Assembly (NCBI GenBank): GCA_046047235.1
Contig: JBJOII010000204.1
Coordinates: forward strand, 1-5,580
Direction of reading: 5' to 3'
Origin: JBMTVN01 sp046047235
Lineage (GTDB): Bacteria; Verrucomicrobiota; Verrucomicrobiia; Limisphaerales; JAHDYP01
Length of the DNA stretch: 5,580 bases
The notes beneath the pieces were generated by a model. The model was given only the letters and a program-made list of their open reading frames with translations, searched no databases and was not told the DNA's origin. Made by a program: the position numbers and the translations under genes. Positions 1-5,580 of this stretch are shown piece by piece (within the stretch, counting starts at the first letter, position 1; each line of letters opens with the position of its first letter).

Positions 1-1
1 T

Positions 2-220
2 TTCTGTTATCCATATGGTGACCATGATGCTGCGATCATGGATCTGGTGGCGGAGGCGGGTTATCGGTCGGCGTGCACCGTGATAGGCGGAATCAACACT
101 GCTGAGACCTCCCCCTTTGGCTTGCGTCGGTACATGGTACGGTATCGCAGCCGCAGGCTCCGGGACGTGGTTCGTGTGGTGACGGGCTGGTTTGGGTTGG
201 GGAAGGGTGCGGACCAGTAG
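2..220 (+). CDS. Polysaccharide deacetylase family protein, C-terminal fragment (5' end outside window)
   Basis: The frame is open from the first complete codon at position 2 to a TAG at 218-220 and gives about 72 residues. It begins FCYPYGDHDAAIMDLVAEAG, which matches the late part of the NodB homology domain: the (F/R)xxPYG motif followed by a helix of the type 'D..v..LV.eaGY'. The next stretch, GGINTAETSPFGLRRYMV, resembles the 'N.pgtdPF.LrRi.v' segment that closes many of these proteins. Family members are metal-dependent hydrolases that remove N- or O-acetyl groups from cell-wall or extracellular polysaccharides. The metal-binding Asp/His motifs lie upstream of the window, so activity and substrate cannot be judged. 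The ATG at 38 is internal to the domain and is not the true start. The C-terminus is short and basic (RYRSRRLRDVVRVV). The gene converges on the beta-helix gene. Family assignment is fairly secure; the exact substrate is unknown. Confidence 0.82.
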   Translation, partial: FCYPYGDHDAAIMDLVAEAGYRSACTVIGGINTAETSPFGLRRYMVRYRSRRLRDVVRVVTGWFGLGKGADQ

Positions 221-241
221 ACATCGAGACAGTAGGGCATC

Positions 242-266
242 ATCGCTCACGGGTGGACAGAGCGAT
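242..266. terminator. Inverted repeat in convergent spacer, possible weak terminator
   Basis: ATCGCTC (242-248) and GAGCGAT (260-266) are perfect reverse complements separated by an 11-base loop. The hairpin lies 21 bases after the stop codon of the deacetylase fragment and between two convergent genes, where a terminator is expected. No T-run follows on either strand, so it is not a canonical intrinsic terminator, and a 7-bp match could be chance. Confidence 0.25.
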
Positions 267-303
267 CGCGCCGAAGTGTTCCGTCTGGAGTAGTGAGCCC
301 GCG

Positions 304-329
304 CCGGTTGTTGTCAGCGAGCCAACCGG
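304..329. repeat. Inverted repeat spanning the stop codon of the beta-helix gene
   Basis: CCGGTTG (304-310) and CAACCGG (323-329) are perfect reverse complements with a 12-base loop that contains the TGA stop (314-316, minus strand). It could form a hairpin at the 3' end of the minus-strand transcript, but there is no T-run after it and a role in termination is only a guess. Confidence 0.25.
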
Positions 330-2209
330 AAATAGAGAGCGGCGTCAGTGGTTGTGGCTGGCAGGAGGAAACGGTTCCAGCCCGCTTCATTGACCACGCC
401 CGCGACCTCCGCCCAGAGTCCGGTTACCGGATCGGTTGTCGTTTGCAGTCGCCAGCCGGTCAGTGTGGCGGGCCATTGCACCACGAGATCTTCTCCTTCG
501 CGCAGGGTTTGCAACGTTGCCTCGGCGGTGGCGGATACAAACTCGAAGGCACCGATATCCGCTGTACCCTGGCGGGGTTGCCCCCGTTGGTCGGTGGCCG
601 GAGCCTGCAGGGTGTTGCCGGCATCGATCGCCGGGCTGTCTGGCTTGATCGCGGCCGTGAGGGTGAAACCGCCGTTATCCGCCAACCAAGCCACGCGCGG
701 ATCTGTATTGGAACGACTCGTGCCGGAGGTCCATGCGGGCGTGGAATCGGAGCTGAGATTATGGCCGCCATCGGTCATGACGCCCGAGGTGTTCCCGCCG
801 CCCAGGTTGCTATCGAGGATGGTGTTTACGAGGGAAACCGTGCCATCGAGGTTTGCGGCACCACCGCCGAGGGCTGAGCCGGGCCGCCCGGCGTCGCCGC
901 GGTCCTGCAGGGCGGTCCCTGCAGCGCCGCCCTGCCCGGCTGCTCCACCTTGCGCCTCATTCAAGGAGAAGGTGCAGTTGAGCAGGTGGGTTTCGCCACC
1001 GGTCATCGTGAGGAGACCGGCCCCTGCGGCTCGGCCGCCATTCGCACCATCGCCGCCGCTGGCTCCCAGGTCCAGGGTGCCACCGGCTCCACCGTCACCG
1101 CCGGGTCCGCCTGCGGCGGTGTTCTGGAACCAGGTGCAGTTCGTAAACGAGGCTGCGCCGGCACTCACCGTGACCGCGCCGCCCAGGGCTTCTCCACCCG
1201 TGAATCCGTCCTGACCCGAACGGGCATCCAGTCCATTGAGTCCGGACCAACCCCCTGCCCCGATCGCGGTGTTGGCCTGGAACGTGACCTGTTGGACTGC
1301 GAGGATGTTTCCGGCGTGATGGATGGCTCCGCCGCTGCCCCGACCGGCGGCTCCGCTTTGGGCGGGAAAGCTCCTTCCACTGGCGCCGAGGCCGCCACCT
1401 CCGCCGATCTCACCGCCTGCGACACCTTGGATGAAGCTGCAGTCCTGGAGCGTGAGCGATGCATTGTTTCCGTTGTAGATCGCAGCCCCATAGGCGGCAC
1501 CACCGCGTCCGCCATCTCCGCCGAGGGCGAGGACTTCGTTGGTGTAGGCTGTACCGCCGCCGCCGCCGACACCGCCGAACACGGCGTTGTCGGTAAACAC
1601 ACAGCGGGCGAATTCTGCGATCCCGCGGTTGTCGACGGCTCCGCCGTAAGCGGTACCGCCGGCTCCACCGGCCCGGCCGCGAGTGCGTACGGCATCGCCA
1701 TCGGCGCCGAGGCCTCCGGCACCGCCTTGAGCCCAGTTGGACTCGAAGCGCACATCTTCTGCCACCAGTCGTCCCTGGTCGTTCCAGATTGCGCCGCCGT
1801 TGGCGGATCCACCACCGGTGCCATCTTCACCCGGGCCACCGTCGAGTCCTCTTGATCCAACCACCCTGCCTCCCCGGAGTATGAGGCCCCGGAGAATGAG
1901 TTCGGCACCCGGGGCGATGCGCAGGAGGCGGTTTGTGGCCTGGGTGGTAAGAACGACCTCGTTGCTGCCGGCATCGAGCACGGTGTTTTGCGTAATGAGG
2001 AGCGGCTCGCTGAGGACCACGGTTCCCGAGCAGGCAAAGTTGACTTGGCCGCCGCCCTTCAGCGCAGACAGAACTTGTTCTTCGGCACAGAGATCGACCA
2101 CGCCTTCGGCCCGGAGTGGAACTGGCAGCAGGCATCCTAGAAGCAGGCAGGAAGCGATTTTCGGGAACAACCCACGGCAGGCTTTCATCAATTCGTTTGT
2201 CATGTCCAT
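314..2209 (-). CDS. Secreted glycine-rich right-handed beta-helix protein with choice-of-anchor Q type motif
   Basis: A 631-residue protein, numbered from the ATG at 2209. Residues 8-34 form a signal peptide: basic MKACRG, a hydrophobic core (IASCLLLGCLLPV), and a probable cleavage after LRA. The LLGC at 23-26 is a weak lipobox alternative. Residues 36-112 resemble the entry strands of pectate-lyase-like beta-helices ('LSALKGGGQVNFACSGTVVL', then 'NTVLDAG'). Residues 138-470 hold seven imperfect repeats of about 52 residues, each with GGA.xN, a strand with C.F..N, and a long Gly/Ala-rich loop. Residues 523-557 carry DSPAIDAGN, TDQRG and DIGAFEF, the hallmark of choice-of-anchor Q proteins. 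Residues 561-631 form a beta-rich module (VVQWP, GWRLQTTTDP, YFRLAR) frequent in Verrucomicrobiota. No PEP-CTERM, LPXTG or autotransporter barrel is seen. The frame extends to an ATG at 2344, but that would translate through the leader hairpin and bury the signal peptide. ATGs at 2203 and 2188 are also possible starts; none has a good ribosome binding site. A cell-surface or extracellular structural or adhesive role is inferred; no catalytic residues are recognised. Confidence 0.85.
   Translation of the reverse strand: MDMTNELMKACRGLFPKIASCLLLGCLLPVPLRAEGVVDLCAEEQVLSALKGGGQVNFACSGTVVLSEPLLITQNTVLDAGSNEVVLTTQATNRLLRIAPGAELILRGLILRGGRVVGSRGLDGGPGEDGTGGGSANGGAIWNDQGRLVAEDVRFESNWAQGGAGGLGADGDAVRTRGRAGGAGGTAYGGAVDNRGIAEFARCVFTDNAVFGGVGGGGGTAYTNEVLALGGDGGRGGAAYGAAIYNGNNASLTLQDCSFIQGVAGGEIGGGGGLGASGRSFPAQSGAAGRGSGGAIHHAGNILAVQQVTFQANTAIGAGGWSGLNGLDARSGQDGFTGGEALGGAVTVSAGAASFTNCTWFQNTAAGGPGGDGGAGGTLDLGASGGDGANGGRAAGAGLLTMTGGETHLLNCTFSLNEAQGGAAGQGGAAGTALQDRGDAGRPGSALGGGAANLDGTVSLVNTILDSNLGGGNTSGVMTDGGHNLSSDSTPAWTSGTSRSNTDPRVAWLADNGGFTLTAAIKPDSPAIDAGNTLQAPATDQRGQPRQGTADIGAFEFVSATAEATLQTLREGEDLVVQWPATLTGWRLQTTTDPVTGLWAEVAGVVNEAGWNRFLLPATTTDAALYFRLAR
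800..1798 (-). repeat. Seven tandem glycine-rich repeats of ~52 residues (~156 bp) within the beta-helix gene
   Basis: The unit starts GGA/GAA are at residues 138, 189, 241, 293, 343, 396 and 448, giving spacings of 51, 52, 52, 50, 53 and 52. Each unit has a short strand (for example GGAVDNRGIAEFARCVFTDN), then a Gly/Ala-rich stretch such as AGGPGGDGGAGG. The seventh unit is short, ending around residue 470 before the C-terminal domains. The repeats are diverged at sequence level, so they are old or under relaxed loop selection, not a recent tandem duplication. The bias of this region also explains the long open frames on the opposite strand. Confidence 0.8.
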
Positions 2210-2244
2210 GGTTTTGGTCGCTCTGAGGTCAGGAGACCGAAAAG

Positions 2245-2276
2245 GACCTCTCCCACCCCTGCGGATGGGAGAGGTC
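2245..2276 (-). promoter_or_regulatory. Strong hairpin in the leader of the beta-helix gene (attenuator-like, or dispersed palindromic repeat)
   Basis: GACCTCTCCCA (2245-2255) and TGGGAGAGGTC (2266-2276) are perfect reverse complements: an 11-bp GC-rich stem with a 10-base loop. Read on the minus strand, the stem is followed directly by CTTTTC, which resembles an intrinsic terminator with a short T-run. It lies 35 bases upstream of the beta-helix ATG at 2209, on the same strand. On the plus strand it is followed by GAATTTCCC, a poor terminator tail. A further GAGGTC at 2225-2230 can pair with the 2245-2250 arm, so an alternative fold is possible. It may be an attenuator, a barrier to antisense read-through from the ileS side, or a copy of an intergenic palindromic repeat; the sequence alone does not decide. 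Confidence 0.5.
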
Positions 2277-2412
2277 GAATTTCCCTTGGATGCAGGAACT
2301 GTCAGAACCTCATCCGCCCTTGTTCCAACCCAGTAACCCGGCAATCACCCGACATCTCCAGACGTTGGTGCCGACTTTTTGGTGACAGTCTTTCGCGCAA
2401 TTTTTCCCCATC

Positions 2413-2441
2413 TTGCCCCCGGCAGGTCCCGTTGCTAGGCT
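2413..2441 (+). promoter_or_regulatory. Candidate sigma-70-type promoter for ileS
   Basis: TTGCCC (2413-2418) is followed after exactly 17 bases by TAGGCT (2436-2441), preceded by GC. The -35 matches TTGACA at 4 of 6 positions and the -10 matches TATAAT at 3 of 6. The predicted start of transcription would be near 2448, leaving a 5' leader of only about 16 bases before the ileS ATG. TTGC/GCTAGGCT arrangements are familiar in front of verrucomicrobial genes, but that is recollection and not a search result. Confidence 0.45.
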
Positions 2442-2453
2442 CGCCGCTTTCGC

Positions 2454-2458
2454 AGGTG
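2454..2458 (+). promoter_or_regulatory. Ribosome binding site of ileS
   Basis: AGGTG lies five bases before the ATG at 2464 and matches part of the Shine-Dalgarno consensus (GGAGGTG). Together with the conserved protein start it favours the ATG at 2464 over an in-frame ATG at 2413, which would overlap the candidate promoter and add 17 unconserved residues. Confidence 0.55.
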
Positions 2459-2463
2459 TGACT

Positions 2464-5274
2464 ATGGATTATAAAAATACGCTGAATCTGCCGCGGACGG
2501 ACTTCCCGATGAAGGCCGATCTCGTCACTCGGGAACCCCAGCGGCAAGCGTCTTGGGAACAGGATGATCTTTATAGGAAGATCCGGGCTGCGCGTGCAGG
2601 CCAACCTCGCTTTGTTCTCCACGACGGCCCTCCCTTTGCCAACGGCGACCTCCACATTGGTCACCTGCTGAACCGGACGCTCAAGGACATCGTGGTGCGC
2701 CAGAAGACGTTGCGTGGTTTCGATGCCCCGTTCGTACCGGGCTGGGACTGCCATGGACTGCCGATTGAGTTCAAGGTGACGCAGGAAATGCGGAAGGAAG
2801 GGCAAACGGATGCGGATCCTGCAGCAATCCGGACGGCCTGCGAGGCGTATGCCCGTCGGTTTATCGACGTGCAACGCGCTCAGTCCCAGCGCCTTGGACT
2901 GCTGGGCGAGTGGCAGCGTCCATATGTCACGATGGAACGGGCCTATGAGGCGGAGGAGCTCAGGCTATTCGCCAACCTGGTGGAGCAGGGTTTTGTTTAT
3001 CGCGGCAAGAAACCGGTGTATTGGAGCATTCCCTGCCATACCGCATTGGCCGAGGCCGAGGTGGAGTATCAGGACCACACGAGCCAGAGCGTGTATGTGA
3101 AGTTCCCGGTGGTGGATTCGCCGGGGATGTCGATTCTCATCTGGACCACGACGCCGTGGACGCTTCCGGCCAATCTGGCGGTGGCCTACAACTCCTCGTT
3201 CAGCTACTCGCTGGTTCGTGTGGGACAGGAATCGATCATTGTTTCCACGATGCTGCTGTCCACCATTGCAGAGAAGTGCGGGTGGGAGGGTTACGAGATC
3301 ATGCGCAGCCTGACGGGAGATCACCTGTCTCAGGTGGAATACGAACATCCTTTCTGCAACCGCCGCGGCCGTCTTTATGCCGGGGATTCCTTCGTGGAGA
3401 GCACGACGGGAACGGGCTTCGTCCACATCGCTCCAGGTCATGGTTTGGAGGATTACGGTCTGGGGCTGCAGAACGGTTTGCCGATTTATTCTCCGGTGGA
3501 TGACGATGGTCGTCTGGCGCACACAGGAGATTTGCCGGTGGAGCAGCAGATGCCGCTGGAACTTGTGGGCAAAGCTATTCTGCCGAAGCAAGGACGCAGC
3601 GAGGCCAACGAGGCTGTGCTGGAGTTGTTACGGAACAGCAATCGGCTCGCGCATCAAGAGGATTACGTCCACAGCTATCCGCATTGCTGGCGGAGCAAGA
3701 CGCCGGTGATTTTCCGCGCCATGGACCAGTGGTTTGTGCGGATTGACCATGAGCGTGCGGAGGTCGCGGGGGACAAGCCGTTCCGCGCTCGCGCGCTGGA
3801 GGAGATCGAGAAGGTGAACTGGGTTCCCGACTGGGGTCGCAACCGGATCATTGGTGCGGTTTCGGCGCGGCCGGACTGGTGTATTTCCCGTCAGCGCACC
3901 TGGGGCGTTCCGATCCCGGCGTTTATCGGGGAGAACGGCGAATCGTTTCTCGACGCCCGGGTCGTGCGCAGGACTGCCGACCTGGTAGCCGAGCATGGTT
4001 CCAACGTCTGGTTTGAGCGCGACGTGAAGGATCTTTGGGCTGCGGTGCGGCCGGAGGACTGGGATGGTGCGGAGCCCGTGGCCAAGGCACTGGATACGTT
4101 GGATGTGTGGATTGATTCCGGTTCCTCCTCGCGTTGCGTTACCGCGGCCCGGGAGGAGCTGCATCCGGATGGACCTGAATTTCAGGCCGACATGTATTTG
4201 GAGGGCAGCGATCAGCACCGTGGGTGGTTTCAATCCTCGCTGCTGCTTTCGCTGGCCGGCCAGGGGGCGGCCCCCTACCGGACCGTCCTGACACATGGCT
4301 TCATGGTCAACGCTGACCGGCAAAAGGTATCCAAGAGCGGCTACGAAAAGCCCCGCAACCTGGATTTCTACGTGAACAAGTGGGGTGCGGACGTCATGCG
4401 ACTGTGGGTTGCCTCGCAGGATTTCCGGAACGACATCATCGTCAGCGAAGAGCGCATCAATACCGTTGGAGAGGCTTATCGCGTGATTCGGAACGGACTG
4501 CGGTACCAGCTCTCGAACCTCTTCGATTTCGATCCTGCACAGCACACGGTCCCCGCAGCGAAGCTCACCGGGTTGGACCGCTGGATTCTCAGTCGGCTGG
4601 CCGATCTGGAGCAGGAGGTTGCTCGCGCCTACGATGCCTGCGAGTTTCACGTGGTTTACCAGAAGCTGACGCAGTTTGCGGCGGTGGAGCTTTCAGCGAT
4701 TTACCACGACGTGGTGAAGGACCGTCTCTACACCGATGCACCCGATTCGCTGCGTCGACGATCCACGCAGACTGCCCTGCATCGGATTGCGACCCGGCTT
4801 TGCCAGATGCTGGCGCCCGTGCTGGCTTTTACGGCGGACGAGGCGTGGACCTACCTGCCTGCGCAGGGCACGGCTTCCGTGCATCTCTCTGTTTGGGAGC
4901 CGGAAGCGTTTGACTGGTCCGAGGAAGAGAGCAGTGCCTGGAAGCGGCTGTTCGCCCTGCGGGAGCAGGTGCTTCCGGAGTTGGAAAAGGCCCGTCAGGC
5001 CAAGCTCATCGGCAAGGCACTGGAAGCGAGCATGACGTTGCGCGTGGAGGATGCCGGGACGTTCTCCACCCATGCCGAGTCGCTCCGTGAGCTGCTCAAC
5101 GTGTCGCAGCTCCAGATCGAGGCCGGTGGAACGGAGCTCTCGGTGGAAGTTGCCAAGGCGGACGGATCGAAATGCGGACGTTGCTGGCACTGGGAGGCCT
5201 CGGTTGGAGCCCACGCCACGCATCCCCTGCTCTGTGACCGTTGTGCCGGGGCCGTCGAAGGACTCGACGCGTAG
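2464..5274 (+). CDS. ileS: Isoleucyl-tRNA synthetase (type I, zinc-ribbon form)
   Basis: A complete class I aminoacyl-tRNA synthetase of 936 residues, the usual length for bacterial IleS. It charges tRNA-Ile with isoleucine in the cytoplasm using ATP and hydrolyses mischarged valine in its editing domain. The start at 2464 gives MDYKNTLNLPRTDFPMKADL, the conserved N-terminus of the family. Motifs seen: HIGH at 64-67, PGWDCHGLPIE at 92-102, the editing-domain WTTTPWTLPANLAV at 227-240 and GTGFVHIAPGHGLEDY at 316-331 with the editing aspartate at about 330, DVWIDSGSS at 547-555, YLEGSDQHRGWFQSSLL at 578-594, and the KMSKS-loop variant KVSKS at 621-625 followed by GYEKP. The anticodon-binding helical domain covers roughly 700-860, and a C-terminal zinc ribbon has C904, C907, C924 and C927. 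The zinc ribbon and overall architecture indicate type I, not the mupirocin-resistant type II. No T-box leader is visible. An insertion sequence follows at the stop codon, so a downstream partner such as lspA is not seen. Confidence 0.98.
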   Translation: MDYKNTLNLPRTDFPMKADLVTREPQRQASWEQDDLYRKIRAARAGQPRFVLHDGPPFANGDLHIGHLLNRTLKDIVVRQKTLRGFDAPFVPGWDCHGLPIEFKVTQEMRKEGQTDADPAAIRTACEAYARRFIDVQRAQSQRLGLLGEWQRPYVTMERAYEAEELRLFANLVEQGFVYRGKKPVYWSIPCHTALAEAEVEYQDHTSQSVYVKFPVVDSPGMSILIWTTTPWTLPANLAVAYNSSFSYSLVRVGQESIIVSTMLLSTIAEKCGWEGYEIMRSLTGDHLSQVEYEHPFCNRRGRLYAGDSFVESTTGTGFVHIAPGHGLEDYGLGLQNGLPIYSPVDDDGRLAHTGDLPVEQQMPLELVGKAILPKQGRSEANEAVLELLRNSNRLAHQEDYVHSYPHCWRSKTPVIFRAMDQWFVRIDHERAEVAGDKPFRARALEEIEKVNWVPDWGRNRIIGAVSARPDWCISRQRTWGVPIPAFIGENGESFLDARVVRRTADLVAEHGSNVWFERDVKDLWAAVRPEDWDGAEPVAKALDTLDVWIDSGSSSRCVTAAREELHPDGPEFQADMYLEGSDQHRGWFQSSLLLSLAGQGAAPYRTVLTHGFMVNADRQKVSKSGYEKPRNLDFYVNKWGADVMRLWVASQDFRNDIIVSEERINTVGEAYRVIRNGLRYQLSNLFDFDPAQHTVPAAKLTGLDRWILSRLADLEQEVARAYDACEFHVVYQKLTQFAAVELSAIYHDVVKDRLYTDAPDSLRRRSTQTALHRIATRLCQMLAPVLAFTADEAWTYLPAQGTASVHLSVWEPEAFDWSEEESSAWKRLFALREQVLPELEKARQAKLIGKALEASMTLRVEDAGTFSTHAESLRELLNVSQLQIEAGGTELSVEVAKADGSKCGRCWHWEASVGAHATHPLLCDRCAGAVEGLDA

Positions 5275-5580
5275 CAGGTTGCTGAAAAGCTCTGAGGTTG
5301 GGTGCAACCCCATTCGGGGAGCTACGCCTACAGGTCGGAAAGCACAGGCCGCAACCGGAGTTTCTAACCGTCATCCTCCTCGAACATCGGGTTCCTGTTG
5401 ATCATCCGCTTCAAGGAATCATGACGCGGGTGGATCAGGTGCTGGGCTGGCCCTCTGGTCTATTCGATGAGTTGTATGCCGAAGGAGGACGCCCCTCGAT
5501 TCCACCGGACCAGCTTCTCAAGAGCCGGATCCTGATGCCTCTGTATTCGGTTCGCAGTGAGCGTTTGTTCTGTGAGCAAC
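5275..5580 (+). mobile_element. Left part of an IS5-family insertion sequence (continues past the window)
   Basis: The segment begins directly after the ileS TAG with CAGGTTGCTGAAAAGCTCTG, which looks like a terminal inverted repeat of an IS end, and leads into an IS5-family transposase reading frame. The partner inverted repeat and target duplication are beyond the window, so the exact left boundary (within a few bases of 5275) is inferred. Just inside the end, GGTTG (5296-5300) and CAACC (5305-5309) form a small hairpin with a 4-base loop, as often found near IS ends to limit read-through or translation from outside. Confidence 0.6.
5298..5580 (+). CDS. IS5-family transposase, N-terminal part (3' end outside window; start uncertain)
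   Basis: The frame is open from 5286, after a TGA at 5283, to the window end. From about 5340 it reads KHRPQPEFLTVILLEHRVPV, then DHPLQGIMTRVDQVLGW, LFDELYAEGGRPSIPPDQLL and LYSVRSERLFCEQ. These are the N-terminal DUF772-type signatures of IS5-group transposases (vP.DHpLr.i, lf..lY...GRpSipPe.LLk, lysvRSER.fceq). The DDE catalytic residues lie outside the window. The only in-frame ATG (5421) is inside this conserved domain and would delete its first part. The start given here is the TTG at 5298, chosen because it covers the homologous region; it lacks a clear ribosome binding site and sits in a hairpin. The copy may therefore use a non-ATG start or have lost its start. Family identity is firm, the start is not. 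Confidence 0.78.
   Translation, partial: MGATPFGELRLQVGKHRPQPEFLTVILLEHRVPVDHPLQGIMTRVDQVLGWPSGLFDELYAEGGRPSIPPDQLLKSRILMPLYSVRSERLFCEQ

Noticed and set aside
38..220. A separate 60-residue small protein starting at ATG 38
   Set aside because: The same frame is open to the window edge and its upstream residues (FCYPYGDHD) belong to the NodB domain, so this is the tail of a longer gene.
293..1855. Long plus-strand open frames (293-877, 348-1214, 950-1855) opposite the beta-helix gene
   Set aside because: Their proteins are Pro/Arg/Ala-rich or low in recognisable motifs, with no family resemblance. They arise from the GC-rich glycine codons of the minus-strand gene.
2210..2344. Extension of the beta-helix protein to an upstream ATG at 2344
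   Set aside because: It would add 45 charged residues ahead of a clear signal peptide and would be translated through the leader hairpin.
2413..2463. IleS start at the ATG at 2413
   Set aside because: The extra 17 residues have no resemblance to IleS N-termini, whereas MDYKNTLNLP at 2464 does and has AGGTG at proper spacing.
2965..4650. Minus-strand open frames within ileS (for example 3628-4650 and 2965-3591)
   Set aside because: No recognisable domains, and fully overlapped by a highly conserved essential gene.
1..5580. tRNA or rRNA genes, CRISPR arrays, toxin-antitoxin or defence genes
   Set aside because: No cloverleaf with a TTCGAATC-like arm, no spaced identical repeats, and no proteins of those families were seen on either strand.

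Overview
The window looks like a GC-rich bacterial chromosome segment, most likely from Verrucomicrobiota (a Limisphaerales/Pedosphaera-like lineage). That placement is inferred from three things: a secreted glycine-rich beta-helix protein with a choice-of-anchor Q type motif, a C-terminal module of the 'VVQWP...WRLQTTTDP...YFRLAR' style that is very common in that phylum, and a TTGCCC-N17-TAGGCT promoter-like sequence just before ileS. No marker gene proves it.

Layout, left to right. Positions 2-220 (+) hold the C-terminal end of a polysaccharide deacetylase (NodB-type) cut by the window edge. A 93-base convergent spacer follows, with two short inverted repeats. Positions 314-2209 (-) encode a 631-residue secreted protein: signal peptide, right-handed beta-helix entry region, seven imperfect glycine-rich repeats of about 52 residues, a choice-of-anchor Q type motif and a C-terminal beta-rich module. 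A 254-base divergent spacer contains a perfect 11-bp hairpin in the leader of the beta-helix gene, and a plausible promoter and ribosome binding site for ileS. Positions 2464-5274 (+) are a complete isoleucyl-tRNA synthetase gene (936 residues, zinc-ribbon type I). Immediately after its stop codon comes the left part of an insertion sequence carrying the N-terminal part of an IS5-family transposase, cut by the window end.

The genes do not form one pathway. The deacetylase and the beta-helix protein both point to the cell envelope or extracellular material but are convergently transcribed. ileS is a housekeeping gene that seems to be transcribed alone from its own promoter, and the insertion sequence separates it from whatever used to lie downstream. 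I see no convincing new multi-gene system. The points most worth a second look are the hairpin with a competing third arm ahead of the beta-helix gene, the regular 52-residue glycine-rich repeat, and the insertion sequence abutting the ileS stop codon.
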